From: Deltaproteobacteria bacterium
GTDB taxonomy: Bacteria; Myxococcota_A; UBA9160; UBA6930
Assembly (NCBI GenBank): GCA_029261795.1
Contig: JAJDAP010000083.1
Location: 1 to 59,396 of the forward strand
Direction: 5' to 3'
Length of the DNA stretch: 59,396 bases
Shown piece by piece: positions 26,998-35,842 of the stretch. The first letter of the stretch is position 1, and each line of letters opens with the position of its first letter. The notes beneath the pieces are model-generated. The model searched no databases. It saw only the letters and a program-made list of their open reading frames with translations, and was not told where the DNA came from. The translations under genes were made by a program, and so were the position numbers.

Positions 26998-27211
26998 AGG
27001 TCTTCCTTTCGAGTCGGGGTCCGGCATTCTGCCGACCAGTCCATAGCGGGCACAGCCCGCAGGTCGCCAGCAGGTGGTTCGAGAGAGTAGGTCACTCCTC
27101 CACCATTTCAGGTTCCGAGAAGTTCGCATCTTGACAGAACCGGTCCGGATCGGCCCGTATTCGCAACCCGTGGCATACAAAGGCATGCTGGTCGCAGAGG
27201 ATCCCACCCAA

Positions 27212-28165
27212 ATGAAAATGACGACGAGTCTCAGCATGATCATCAGTGTGTTCTTTTCCCTGCTGGCGGGGCCGGCCTGCGCAGAAGCCCCCGGCGATTG
27301 GTTCCCAGGGCCCTTTGGCCCCGAGGATCGGATCGGCGCCGCCAACCATCTGTCGCCCGAGATCGTGAAGGCGGCTGCCGGCCTCGTGACCCACGGCAAG
27401 GCGTACTCCCTGGGGATGGAAGTGAACGGGGACACGCCGGCCTATCCGCCGCGAACGTTCCAGATGGTCGTGACGCAATCGAACGACGGCACGGGACCGA
27501 TGTTGGGCGAGAACCAGGCGACGGCGAACGACGATCTGCTGATCTCGTACCTGGGGATCTCCTCCCAGATCGATGGACTCGGTCACCTCGGGATCGGTCA
27601 TCGCTACTACAACGGACTCCACGCCAGTGATTTCGTGGATCCCGCTGGCGTTACCCAGCTCGGCACCGAGCAGATTCCACCCATCGTCAGTCGCGGGGTC
27701 CTGCTCGACATGGCCGCACTGAAAGGCGTCGAGACCGTGCCTGCCGGAACGGCCTACAACAGGGCCGAGATCGAGGCAGCCGTGAAGCGCCAGGGGACGC
27801 CGATTCGGCAGGGCGATGTCGTGCTCTTTCACTCGGGCTGGCATGCGATGTTGGATTCCGACCCGGACCAATGGTGGCAGATGCATCCAGGGTTGGGTGT
27901 CGAAGGGGCCAAGTACCTGGCGAGCCTCGGAGTCGTCGCGATCGGCGGCGACGCGACCGCGGTGGAGGTGATTCCCTTCGAGAATCCTGCGCGCCCGTTC
28001 GAAGTGCATCAGACCCTGCTCGCGAAGAACGGCGTCTACATCCTCGAGAACATGTGGACCAACGAGCTGGCGGCGGATGGCGTGCACGAGTTCCTGTTCG
28101 TGCTCGGCCAGCCGAAGTTCAAGGGCGCGGTCCAGATGGTGATCAACCCGATCGCCATTCGTTAG
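27212..28165 (+). CDS. Exported cyclase-family protein (kynurenine formamidase-like fold)
   Basis: This 317-aa protein has a signal peptide (MKMTTSLSMIISVFFSLLAG, cleaved near ACAEA). The mature part has the cyclase (PF04199) pattern: DRIGAANHLSPE, SQIDGLGHLGIGHRYYNG where the metal-binding HxGTHxD motif is usually found, VSRGVLLDM, QGDVVLFHSGW and ENMWTNEL. Known relatives hydrolyse formamides or cyclic amides using zinc or manganese. The altered metal motif (IDGLGH) is typical of a subgroup of unknown substrate. ATG 27212 is preferred over the 27074 frame because of the signal peptide. It is convergent with the SDR at 28175. Confidence 0.85.
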   Translation: MKMTTSLSMIISVFFSLLAGPACAEAPGDWFPGPFGPEDRIGAANHLSPEIVKAAAGLVTHGKAYSLGMEVNGDTPAYPPRTFQMVVTQSNDGTGPMLGENQATANDDLLISYLGISSQIDGLGHLGIGHRYYNGLHASDFVDPAGVTQLGTEQIPPIVSRGVLLDMAALKGVETVPAGTAYNRAEIEAAVKRQGTPIRQGDVVLFHSGWHAMLDSDPDQWWQMHPGLGVEGAKYLASLGVVAIGGDATAVEVIPFENPARPFEVHQTLLAKNGVYILENMWTNELAADGVHEFLFVLGQPKFKGAVQMVINPIAIR

Positions 28166-28174
28166 GCGGCTCTG

Positions 28175-28930
28175 CTAGAGTAGATGTTGGTCTTGGCCTC
28201 CGTCGACGGCGAGGGCCGTCCCCGTCACGAAGCCGGCGTGCTGGGAGCACAGGAAAGCGACCACGTGGCCGAACTCGTTGGCGTTGCCGATGCGACCGGC
28301 CGGGATCCGGCGCGCCATCGCCTTGAGTCGCTCGCTGCTGTCTCCGCCGACGCCGCGCACGCGCGGCGTGTCGTGAACCCCTGGGAGCACCGAGTTGACC
28401 GTGACACCGTTGGCCGCCACCTCGCGGGCCAGTGTCTTGAGGAAGCCCGTCAGCCCCGCACGCGCCGTGTTCGAGAGGATCAGGAAGGCCATCGGCTCGC
28501 GCACCGCGATCGAGGTGATGGCGACGACCCTTCCCCAGCCCCGCTCCTGCATCGCTGGGACCAGTTCCTTGCAGAGTGCGATCGTCGACAGGAGATTCAG
28601 GTCCAGGGCGCCCGGGTAGGCCGACAGATCCGTTGAGGCGAAGTTGCCCGGCGGCGGCCCTCCCGCGTTCGGGATCAGGATGTCGACCGATCCCAAGGCA
28701 TCGCGACCGGCGCGGGCGAAGTCGAGCGCGCCGTCGACGCTCGAAAGATCGGCTTCGATCGCGATCGCGTCGCCGCCTAACTTGGCCTTCGCCTTCGCGA
28801 GCTTCTCGGGATCCCGTGCCCCGATCGCGACCCGTACGCCTTCCGCTGCCAGGGCGCGCGCGGCTCCGAGGCCGAGCCCCGAGGAGCCGCCTCCTACCAG
28901 GGCCGTGCGGCCAGAGATTCCGAGTTCCAT
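28175..28930 (-). CDS. SDR-family protein lacking the classical Tyr-Lys pair
   Basis: This 251-aa Rossmann protein has GGGSSGLGLGAARAL (cofactor loop), NAGGPPPG, VVAITSIAVREPM and the C-terminal GTALAVDGGQ. Where classical SDRs have YxxxK it reads LILSNTARAGL, a variant found in a recognised SDR subgroup with SN...R. Oxidoreductase activity is therefore uncertain. ATG 28930 is chosen; the 411-aa frame beginning at 29410 would overlap the PEP-CTERM gene. The genes at 28175-30863 run leftward, but gaps of 44 and 98 nt leave co-transcription open. Confidence 0.85.
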   Translation of the reverse strand: MELGISGRTALVGGGSSGLGLGAARALAAEGVRVAIGARDPEKLAKAKAKLGGDAIAIEADLSSVDGALDFARAGRDALGSVDILIPNAGGPPPGNFASTDLSAYPGALDLNLLSTIALCKELVPAMQERGWGRVVAITSIAVREPMAFLILSNTARAGLTGFLKTLAREVAANGVTVNSVLPGVHDTPRVRGVGGDSSERLKAMARRIPAGRIGNANEFGHVVAFLCSQHAGFVTGTALAVDGGQDQHLL

Positions 28931-28974
28931 GGCCGCAAGCGTGGCGCAGCGAATGCCTCGGCGCCGCCCCCGAG

Positions 28975-29958
28975 CTAGGCGCTTCGCCTCGAGCGGAACC
29001 CAAGGGCTCCGAGACCGAGCATGAGCAGGAGTCCGACACCCGGCTCGGGCACACCGAGTTCCAGCGAGAGCTTCTGGGAGATCTTGTCGCCGAGTTCCTG
29101 GGCCGTGAAGCCGTTGGCCACGATCATCAGCGGAGTGCGTGCATCGGGCGAGCCGATGACGCGGCCGTAGAAGAGTTCGAGAAGCGTGGTCGAGTCGTAC
29201 CCGAGCGCGCTCAAGGCGGCGAGCCACTCCGCGCTGATATCGACCGGCAGGCCGTTGACCTGGAAAGTCGGCGAGGGGAAGAAATCGATCGCGGGAGCGC
29301 TGTCCTGCACTTCGGCAGGCTGGGTCGGCGGGATCGGGATGATCGGGAGCGCATTGATCAGGATGCCCGCGCTCAGCGCGGCCTGGCGTGCCGCGAATAC
29401 CTCGCCCCATCCCGTCTGCACCGGCACTGGTGTCAGGCCGATGCCCGGGACGTTGATCTGGACCGTATCGAGCACCGAGGTCGTGCCGAAATCGAGATTC
29501 TCGGTCCCGTCTCCCGAGATATCGATCACCAGGTCAGCGCCAGCGAAATTCTGCTGCTGGAACAGACTCACGGAGAAGTTCAGCGCCCTGGCCACACCCG
29601 TGTTGGCAGCACCGGGTGCGCTGATGTCGGGCCGGCTCGTGCCCGCGATCGCGTTTGCGAAGCTGGTGGCATCCGTGGCGCTGTTGAGCGTCGTCCAGCC
29701 GACAGCCTGCTCCTGCACGCCATCGCCGCCCCAATAGACGACCGTCACCGCAACGTCGGCCCCGGCGAAGTCGGCCGCGTTGTTGGCGAAGAAGTTGACG
29801 TACGCCTGTTGCTGGAGATCGAACTCGTTCTGGTCGATCGAGCCGGAGGAATCGATGGCGACGACCAGGGCCGTCGACGTCGCACTCGCGGCTGTGGGCA
29901 GCCAAACCAGGAGCAGAACGGCAGCCAGGGCCGAAAGAGCGGCGCGGGAACGAGACAT
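28975..29958 (-). CDS. PEP-CTERM-sorted DUF1194 (VWA-like) protein
   Basis: This 327-aa protein has a signal peptide (SRAALSALAAVLLLVWLPTA, cleaved near ASA). It has a VWA-like DUF1194 domain (ALVVAIDSSGSIDQNEF with a DxSGS metal site, and ADLVIDISGDGTEN). A C-terminal PEP-CTERM sorting signal follows: VPEPGVGLLLMLGLGALGF then an Arg-rich tail. The signal implies an exosortase and export to the cell surface with an exopolysaccharide system, though no exosortase gene is in this window. The function of DUF1194 is unknown. GGAGG precedes the ATG. Confidence 0.9.
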   Translation of the reverse strand: MSRSRAALSALAAVLLLVWLPTAASATSTALVVAIDSSGSIDQNEFDLQQQAYVNFFANNAADFAGADVAVTVVYWGGDGVQEQAVGWTTLNSATDATSFANAIAGTSRPDISAPGAANTGVARALNFSVSLFQQQNFAGADLVIDISGDGTENLDFGTTSVLDTVQINVPGIGLTPVPVQTGWGEVFAARQAALSAGILINALPIIPIPPTQPAEVQDSAPAIDFFPSPTFQVNGLPVDISAEWLAALSALGYDSTTLLELFYGRVIGSPDARTPLMIVANGFTAQELGDKISQKLSLELGVPEPGVGLLLMLGLGALGFRSRRSA

Positions 29959-30056
29959 GGGTAGAACCTCCAGGTGACCCTGGGGGGTAAGTGGCCCGCC
30001 GCACTCGAATGTCGCACTACTTTCTCGGGATTTTCCCCATATCTGAGGCTTTTTGG

Positions 30057-30863
30057 TCAGATCACCAGGCTGCGCTCGATGCGGGCGAAGCGCCGACGTA
30101 CGAATTCGAGGCTTTCCGGATGGGGGAGCAGGTAGAGGCGCCCCTCACGGATTCCCCGCACCACCAGATCTGCCACTTCTTCTACCGGCACCAGGGTTCC
30201 GGCCATCTCCGCCTCGTCTACCTCGGGATAGTCGTGGGCTTCGGGGCCGCCGTAGGCGTTCTGGCGGTTCCGCCCGGAAGCATCGATCTGGGTGGGTACG
30301 CGCATCGGGCAGAGAACCGAAGCGCCGATTCCGTGCGGTCGAAGCTCCTTCTGGAGGACTTCCATCAGCGCGACCACCCCGTATTTGGCCACGCAGTAGG
30401 CGCCCAGGCCGACATTGGGGACCAGTCCCGCGAAGGAAGCGGTCGAGAGGATGTGGCCGCCTTCCCCTTGTTCGATGATCCGGGGCACGAACACCTCGAC
30501 GCCGTGGATCGGGCCCCAGAGATCGACGTCGATACACCAGCGCCAGTCGTCATGAGAGGTTTCCGCGACTGGTCCGGCGACCGCGATGCCGGCGTTGTTG
30601 AACAGGATGTGGGCCCCGCCGAAGCGTTCCCAGGTCGCGTCGGCGAGCCGTTCCAGGGCTTCGCGCTTCGTCACGTCGGTCTGGACGCCGATCACGTCCG
30701 CCCCCGACGCTCCGATCTCGGCAACGGCGCTGTCGAGCGCGCCCTTTTCGATATCGGCGAGCACCAGCTTGCATCCCTCGCGAGCCAGCGCCTTCGCCGA
30801 GGCGAACCCGATCCCGCTGGCGCCGCCGGTCACGACGGCCACCCGTCCGTTGAGTTTCTCCAT
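30057..30863 (-). CDS. Short-chain dehydrogenase/reductase
   Basis: This is a 268-aa classical SDR with TGGASGIGFASAKAL (NAD(P) loop), VLADIEKG (acidic residue after strand 2, favouring NAD), NNAGIAVAGP, the catalytic Ser in LSTASFAG and the catalytic AYCVAK. The C-terminal part (RLYLLPHPESLEFVRRRF) resembles SDRs that act on long or bulky hydrophobic alcohols. GGAGG lies 5 nt before ATG 30863. Immediately upstream is a nested inverted-repeat structure (30883-30968) that would form the 5' leader of its mRNA. Confidence 0.93.
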   Translation of the reverse strand: MEKLNGRVAVVTGGASGIGFASAKALAREGCKLVLADIEKGALDSAVAEIGASGADVIGVQTDVTKREALERLADATWERFGGAHILFNNAGIAVAGPVAETSHDDWRWCIDVDLWGPIHGVEVFVPRIIEQGEGGHILSTASFAGLVPNVGLGAYCVAKYGVVALMEVLQKELRPHGIGASVLCPMRVPTQIDASGRNRQNAYGGPEAHDYPEVDEAEMAGTLVPVEEVADLVVRGIREGRLYLLPHPESLEFVRRRFARIERSLVI

Positions 30864-30882
30864 TGAATCCTCCAGAGGCCGG

Positions 30883-30968
30883 CGCAGAATCCCGCCACCG
30901 GTCCGCTTCGAGCGGTTGTCCAGCGCAGCCTAGCGCGAGGACCGGCTGCCCCCCGAGGGGATTCTGCG
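30883..30968 (-). promoter_or_regulatory. Candidate structured RNA leader of the SDR gene
   Basis: Three nested or adjacent stems are visible. An 11-bp perfect closing stem joins CGCAGAATCCC (30883-30893) to 30958-30968. A 7-bp stem joins CCGGTCC (30898-30904) to 30939-30945. A small hairpin CCGC-TTCGA-GCGG lies at 30903-30915. Read on the minus strand, the closing stem ends about 9 nt before the GGAGG site of the SDR, the layout of a riboswitch or protein-binding leader. It matches no riboswitch class I recognise. It could instead be a DNA operator or a terminator. Confidence 0.45.
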
Positions 30969-31003
30969 GGTCGGATTTCTGCCCGGCTGCCAGGCGTCAG
31001 TGA

Positions 31004-31009
31004 TAGGGT
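31004..31009 (+). promoter_or_regulatory. Candidate -10 element (TAGGGT) of the TonB-dependent receptor
   Basis: TAGGGT lies 39 nt before the receptor ATG, downstream of the structured element at 30883-30968. It follows the TAnnnT pattern of other rightward genes; no clear -35. Confidence 0.3.
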
Positions 31010-31048
31010 GGGCGCCGTTGATTTTCACAACCATCGAGGGGACTTCAG

Positions 31049-33532
31049 ATGGGATTCTGCCGGGCGCTGATGGAACGATTCAGCTGGACGATGTTGCTCG
31101 CGCTGGCCCTGGCAATCGCCACGCCCGCCATCGCCCAGGAAGATGATGATGACGATCTCGGCGGCATCGACGCGATCATCGTGACGATCACCAAGCGATC
31201 GGAGTCGATCCAGGAAGTCGCTGCGTCGATCTCGGCTTTCAGCCGCGACCAGATCGAGAACCAGAACATCGAGAACGTCTCGGACCTGGTCACCCTGATC
31301 CCCAACGTCCAGATCAAGGGCGACGGCAACGGAGCGATCACCGTTCGGGGTATCTCCCAGTCCTTCACGACCCAGTCACCGGTCTCCCAGCACATCAACG
31401 GCGTATTCCGCTATTCGGCCAATTCCTATGCCGGGCTCTTCTACGACATCGAGGGGATCAACTTCGTGCGCGGTCCCTCGGGCGTCAAGTACGGACGAAA
31501 CGCAACCGCCGGCGCCATCAACGTGGATTGGGTCCGTCCCCACGACGAATATGAGTTCTTCGCCGATGCCACGTTCGGAAAATACGATCAGCGCCAGTTC
31601 CGCGGCGGCGCGAACATCCCCCTGTTAGGCAAGGGTGACCAGAGACTGATGGCGCGGTTCTCGCTCCAGCGCGAAGTACGCGACGGATATCTCGACAACC
31701 TCCTCGACCCAGCCTCCGAGGATCACAACAACGCGGACAGCTTCACAGCCCGCTTGGCCTTGCGGTCCGAGCTCACCGAAGACCTTTCGATAGACCTCCG
31801 CGGGCGTTACTCCCAGAGCCAGGGCCAGATCCTCGGCGGACCGCTCCGGAACGGCGATGGCGGTTTTCCCGTCGGCTTCTTCGAGATCAAGACCCCCGCC
31901 ATCGACCTGGGGTCGCACCCGTTCGACATCTACGATGGGCTCATCGCGTTCAGGCGCAGCCTTTTGACGAACCCGAAGTCCTCTGGCCTGATCACGCCGT
32001 TTGCGCTCGTCCAGCAGTTCACCAAGGGGCTCCCCACGATCGAAGACGGTGTCAGGGAGGTGCTTCTCGAGGGCGTTCCGGGGCTGGGCTTTCCAGCCCT
32101 GATCCGTGACGCCCAGTACTTCACACCCGCACTTGCGCAGCCCAGTGGCGAGCGGAAGCTGCGCTCGACGGCCCACAAGACCCTCGGTGGAAAGATCCAG
32201 ATCTGGGGCTTCGAATCCGAAATCGACTGGCGGCTCGCCGACCTTCCCCTGCTCGGTGATGTGCGTATGGAGCTGGTCGGCGGCTTCGACAAGATAGAGG
32301 AGGAGGGAGGGGTCTCGGAATCGGACGGCTCCGAGCTCGAGATCCTCGATACGGAGGTGCCGGAAGTATCGACACTCTACACGGGCGAGCTTCGCTTCAG
32401 CTCCGACAGCGACGGTCCCGTCAACTGGATGGCTGGCTTCTTCTACTTCAAACGCCATCTCGACCTGCGTCAGTCGACGATCGTGCCCTTTGGCGTGTTC
32501 GGCTTTACCCGGGAATCCGAGGAGAGCGGGATCGGAACCTTCGTCAACGTGGCATGGGAGCCGATCGAGGCCGTCGAGCTCAGCGCAGGGGTCCGCTGGA
32601 ATCGGGACAAGATCGCGAACCTGCAGAAGACCCTGCCGAACGCGCTCCAGCCGGCGGGAGAGCTGGATTCGTCCGTGATCTTCCGCGAACGCACCGGCAA
32701 GCTCGAAGCGAAGTGGCGCATCACCGACGAGAACATGCTGTACCTGAGCTGGGCGCGTGGCTACAAGGCCGGCGCCCTGGAGCTCTTGATCGATTCGGGG
32801 ATCGAGAACCCGGTAGAGCCCGAGCTCATCGATGCCTGGGAGGCGGGAACCAGAAACGAGTTGCTCGACGGCACGCTCTATCTCAATTTCACGGGCTTCT
32901 ACTACGAGTATTCCTCCCTCCAGGTGCCCTTCATCCTGGGCACGCAGATCATCACCGAGAACGCGGCCGAGGCGACGGTGTGGGGGCTAGAGCTGGAGGT
33001 GACCTATCAACCCACGCCTGAGTGGAACATCCGCTTTGGCGCGGGCTACCTCGATGCGACCTTCGACGAGTTCTGCGCCAACGACGCCCTCGACCTGAGG
33101 ACCCTCTCCGACCCGGGCTGTAAACCAAACACGGCCTTTGCTCAGGGAGAGTCCAATCTGTCGGGAAACCGGCTGGAAGACAGCCCGAAATTGAACGCCA
33201 CGCTCGCCTCCAGCTACGAATGGGAACTGGGTGAGTGGGGCAGCCTGACGGGCGTGCTCGAATCCACTTGGACGGACGAGTACTACACGCGTCCCTTCAA
33301 CGTGCGGGTCGACCGGGTCGGCGCCTACACCAAGACGGACTTGCGCCTGATCTGGACCAGCGCCGACGCGCGATACAGCGTCGAAGTCTTCGGCGAGAAC
33401 CTGGAGGACGAGACCGTGTACGCGCGCACGATCGTGGTGGAGTTGGCCGGCTCGGCGGCGGGCTTCGGCCTGCTGCCGCCGCGCGTCTACGGCATCCGCT
33501 TCGGCTATCACTGGGGCGGAAGAGGCTCGTGA
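31049..33532 (+). CDS. TonB-dependent outer-membrane receptor
   Basis: This 827-aa receptor has a signal peptide (MLLALALAIATPAIAQ) and a TonB-box-like DAIIVTITKRSESIQEV. The plug domain runs to about residue 150 (SDLVTLIPNVQIKG, ITVRGISQ, FVRGPSGVKYGRNATAGAIN). A 22-strand-type barrel follows, ending in aromatic residues (YGIRFGYHWGG). It imports a large or scarce substrate such as a siderophore, terpenoid or other hydrophobic compound with energy from TonB-ExbBD. GAGGGGACTT precedes the ATG. It is followed by a terminator hairpin and the decayed remains of a related receptor. Confidence 0.95.
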   Translation: MGFCRALMERFSWTMLLALALAIATPAIAQEDDDDDLGGIDAIIVTITKRSESIQEVAASISAFSRDQIENQNIENVSDLVTLIPNVQIKGDGNGAITVRGISQSFTTQSPVSQHINGVFRYSANSYAGLFYDIEGINFVRGPSGVKYGRNATAGAINVDWVRPHDEYEFFADATFGKYDQRQFRGGANIPLLGKGDQRLMARFSLQREVRDGYLDNLLDPASEDHNNADSFTARLALRSELTEDLSIDLRGRYSQSQGQILGGPLRNGDGGFPVGFFEIKTPAIDLGSHPFDIYDGLIAFRRSLLTNPKSSGLITPFALVQQFTKGLPTIEDGVREVLLEGVPGLGFPALIRDAQYFTPALAQPSGERKLRSTAHKTLGGKIQIWGFESEIDWRLADLPLLGDVRMELVGGFDKIEEEGGVSESDGSELEILDTEVPEVSTLYTGELRFSSDSDGPVNWMAGFFYFKRHLDLRQSTIVPFGVFGFTRESEESGIGTFVNVAWEPIEAVELSAGVRWNRDKIANLQKTLPNALQPAGELDSSVIFRERTGKLEAKWRITDENMLYLSWARGYKAGALELLIDSGIENPVEPELIDAWEAGTRNELLDGTLYLNFTGFYYEYSSLQVPFILGTQIITENAAEATVWGLELEVTYQPTPEWNIRFGAGYLDATFDEFCANDALDLRTLSDPGCKPNTAFAQGESNLSGNRLEDSPKLNATLASSYEWELGEWGSLTGVLESTWTDEYYTRPFNVRVDRVGAYTKTDLRLIWTSADARYSVEVFGENLEDETVYARTIVVELAGSAAGFGLLPPRVYGIRFGYHWGGRGS

Positions 33533-33558
33533 AGGCCTCTGCCTGAGGCTCGCCTGCT

Positions 33559-33586
33559 GCCGGGAGGGCAAACGCTGCCTTCCGGC
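33559..33586 (+). terminator. Hairpin terminator after the TonB-dependent receptor
   Basis: GCCGGGAGGGCA (33559-33570) pairs with TGCCTTCCGGC (33576-33586), with one bulge, around AACGC. It lies 27 nt after the receptor stop. There is no T-run. Confidence 0.5.
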
Positions 33587-33954
33587 TCGATGTCCGAGTT
33601 CGGGTGTTATGTCGAACCTCTACGGGACCCGCAGTTGGCGACGACCCAGGTTGGCAAGATGAAGGACGGTGCTTCGGTCGGTACCGAGTCAGCGTTGCAC
33701 ACGGGGGAATCGCACGCCTTCGGGGACTGGCGCGTCGGGCTTGTGCAACATGTACCCGATCGCACGCGAACGTTGGTCGATGGATGGGAGCGAAGCGGTC
33801 TGGAACCCCCGCCTCGGCAAGGGGGGCGAGGTAGGGCTCGACGGCGAATCGGATCCGATGACCCGCCTACCGCGCCGCCAACGCGAGCGAAATGAGGGGC
33901 AACACGAGGCCGGCGGTGCCGTGCCCAGCCACTTCGTGTCGTCAGAGCACCTAG
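33587..33954. other. Non-coding or decayed stretch without a recognisable gene
   Basis: About 370 bp lie between the receptor terminator and the receptor pseudogene. Short open frames exist on both strands, but none has a ribosome site, family motif or sensible length. Given the adjacent pseudogene, this is probably degenerated coding DNA; I could not identify what it was. Confidence 0.4.
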
Positions 33955-34455
33955 CGACACGAGCGCGATGAGTGGATCCAGGAAGTCGCCGGCACGATCG
34001 CGCCTTCAATTCCGAAACGATCGCGTCTGCGGACATCCGGGATGTCGGCGACCTGATCTGGCTCCTGCCTAACGTCACGGCCAAGGGACAGGCATCCAAT
34101 CTCGGTATTCGTGGGGTCACGCACGCCAATATCGACGGCCAGTTGCCCGTGGCGCAACACGTCAACGGTATCTACCGCCCCACGTCGTTGGCCTACAGCG
34201 GTCTCGTTCCGTCGCCCGTTCAACAACGCCAATGAGGACCTGATCGACGACTTTACGAAGACCGATCTTCGCGTGCGCTGGGAGAACGTCGATGAGACCC
34301 TCTTTGCCGAAGTCTTCGTCGAGAACATCGAGGACAAGATCATCTACGGCCGGGTGATCGTCGTGGGCTTGACCGGCACCGCCCAGAACTTCGGTCTCTT
34401 CCAGCCGCGAACCGTCGGCGTCCGCTTCGGCTTCAACTGGGGCGGCAATAACTAG
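33955..34455 (+). pseudogene. Remnant of a second TonB-dependent receptor
   Basis: Fragments match the intact receptor next door. EWIQEVAG (compare ESIQEVAA) is followed, after a frameshift near 34003, by VGDLIWLLPNVTAKG, LGIRGVTHANIDGQLPVAQHV and NGIYRPTSLAYSGL from the plug. After a second frame change near 34210 it jumps to the end of a barrel: FTKTDLRVRWENV, FVENIEDKIIYGRVI and RTVGVRFGFNWGG. Most of the barrel (roughly 600 codons) is missing. Identity to the neighbour is partial, so it was a paralogue, not a recent copy. No signal peptide remains. Confidence 0.85.
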
Positions 34456-34479
34456 CATCACAGCCGCAGGGCTTTCAGC

Positions 34480-34512
34480 AACGGCCCGGGCCTCCTTGAG
34501 GCTCGGGCCGTT
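34480..34512. terminator. Strong bidirectional hairpin terminator
   Basis: AACGGCCCGGGCCT pairs with AGGCTCGGGCCGTT (13 of 14) around a 5-nt loop, between the receptor pseudogene and the convergent P450 gene. TTCTCGTT follows on the plus strand. Confidence 0.75.
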
Positions 34513-34524
34513 CTCGTTGCCGGC

Positions 34525-35766
34525 CTATTCGATCTCGAAGCGCACGGGCATGCGTTTGACGCCGCCGATGAGGCTGGAGCGCATGCGTTCGAAGGGGCCG
34601 TTCATTTCGATCGAGCGCAGGCGGGGCATGAGCTGCCCGAAGATCACGCGGAGTTCGAGGCGCGCCAGGTTCGCACCGAGACAGAAGTGCTCGCCGATTC
34701 CGAAGCCGATGTGCGGGTTGGGGCTGCGATCGATCTTGAAGCGGTCGGGCGCTTCGAAGCTCTCCTCGTCGCGGTTGGCACTGCCATAGAAGAGGCACAG
34801 CGTCTGGCCGGCCTTCACCCGCTGGCCGTGCAACTCGAAATCCTCGCTGGCCGTGCGAGCGAACTGGATCACCGGGGACGTCCAGCGCACGGTTTCTTCT
34901 ACCGCCGTGTTCACGAAATCGGGATGCCGCTGAAGCCGTGCGCGTTCGTCGGGGTTCTCGATCAGGGCCAGTAGGCCACCGCTCGCCGCGTTCCGGGTGG
35001 TTTCGTTGCCGGCGACCACGAGCAGCACGAGGTACGAGAGCAGCTGGAAGTCCGGCATCGGCGCAGCGTCGATCTCGGCGTTGGCGAGCACGCTCACCAT
35101 GTCATCGCGGGGGTCTGCGCGGCGCTGATCTGCCATCGCCAGGAAGTAGGCGAACATCTCGTCGCGAGCCTTGGCCATCGTGCCCAGCGAACTGGTCTGT
35201 TCCTTCTGGAACTCCGGATCCGCAGAACCAGCCACCTGGTTGGTCCAGGCAAACAGCTGCTGCCAATCGTCCCGGGGCGCGCCGAGCATTTCCGCGAGGA
35301 CCGAGAGTGTCAGAGGCGCGGCGAAGTCGAGTACGAAGTCGGCCTCGGATTTCCCCGCCATCTGGTCGAGCAGTTCGCGGGTGATGCGTTCGACTTCCGG
35401 TCGACGGCGTGAGACCGCACGCGGCGTGAACCAGCTGCTTGCCACGTTCCTGAAGCTGGCGTGCACGGGCGGGTCCATGTTGAGCAGATGGTTCAGCAAC
35501 GGCCCGTCATTGCTGATGTCCGGCGGCGGACTATCGGCGAAGACGGCGAGGCGCGGGGCATTGAGGAAGCGTCCGGGTTGCTTCGAGAGCCAGACGATGT
35601 CCGCCCGCCGCGTGACGGCCCAGAAGCCCGGTCGTTGCCCCATCTCGAACCAACGCAGGGGCGCATCGCGGCGCAACGTCCGCCACACCTCGTGTGGGTA
35701 GCCCTTTGCGGCATACCGATCGGGATCAATGATGTCGGCCGTCGTGATTTCGTCCGCGGTCTTCAT
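34525..35766 (-). CDS. Cytochrome P450
   Basis: This 413-aa soluble bacterial P450 (CYP) has the I-helix oxygen motif VVAGNETTRNA, the ExxR motif in EETVRW and the heme loop FGIGEHFCLGANLARLEL, with the iron-ligating Cys362. The N-terminus lacks a membrane anchor, as in bacterial class I P450s needing ferredoxin partners, which are not nearby. It resembles P450s that hydroxylate terpenes, steroids or alkanes. Length is normal. It is divergent from a deazaflavin-type protein gene (start 35843), and the two could act in one oxidation route. Confidence 0.95.
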   Translation of the reverse strand: MKTADEITTADIIDPDRYAAKGYPHEVWRTLRRDAPLRWFEMGQRPGFWAVTRRADIVWLSKQPGRFLNAPRLAVFADSPPPDISNDGPLLNHLLNMDPPVHASFRNVASSWFTPRAVSRRRPEVERITRELLDQMAGKSEADFVLDFAAPLTLSVLAEMLGAPRDDWQQLFAWTNQVAGSADPEFQKEQTSSLGTMAKARDEMFAYFLAMADQRRADPRDDMVSVLANAEIDAAPMPDFQLLSYLVLLVVAGNETTRNAASGGLLALIENPDERARLQRHPDFVNTAVEETVRWTSPVIQFARTASEDFELHGQRVKAGQTLCLFYGSANRDEESFEAPDRFKIDRSPNPHIGFGIGEHFCLGANLARLELRVIFGQLMPRLRSIEMNGPFERMRSSLIGGVKRMPVRFEIE

Positions 35767-35830
35767 GGGTGGTGGCTCTCCGCAGACGAAGTTACCCCGA
35801 CAGGACCCGACTGCACGCGCGCCGCTCCGC

Positions 35831-35836
35831 TACGCT
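35831..35836 (+). promoter_or_regulatory. Candidate -10 element giving a leaderless mRNA
   Basis: TACGCT ends exactly 7 nt before the GTG at 35843, which would place the transcription start on the G of the start codon. No ribosome site precedes that GTG, which agrees with a leaderless message. Confidence 0.4.
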
Positions 35837-35842
35837 GCCGCC

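Noticed and set aside
27131..27136. TTGACA as -35 of the cyclase gene
   Set aside because: No -10-like hexamer lies at 16-19 bp; the nearest (TATTCG) is 21 bp away, so no promoter is claimed.
33587..33954. Small proteins of 76-103 aa between the receptor and the receptor remnant
   Set aside because: Three overlapping frames of similar length, no ribosome sites, no motifs; the region looks decayed.
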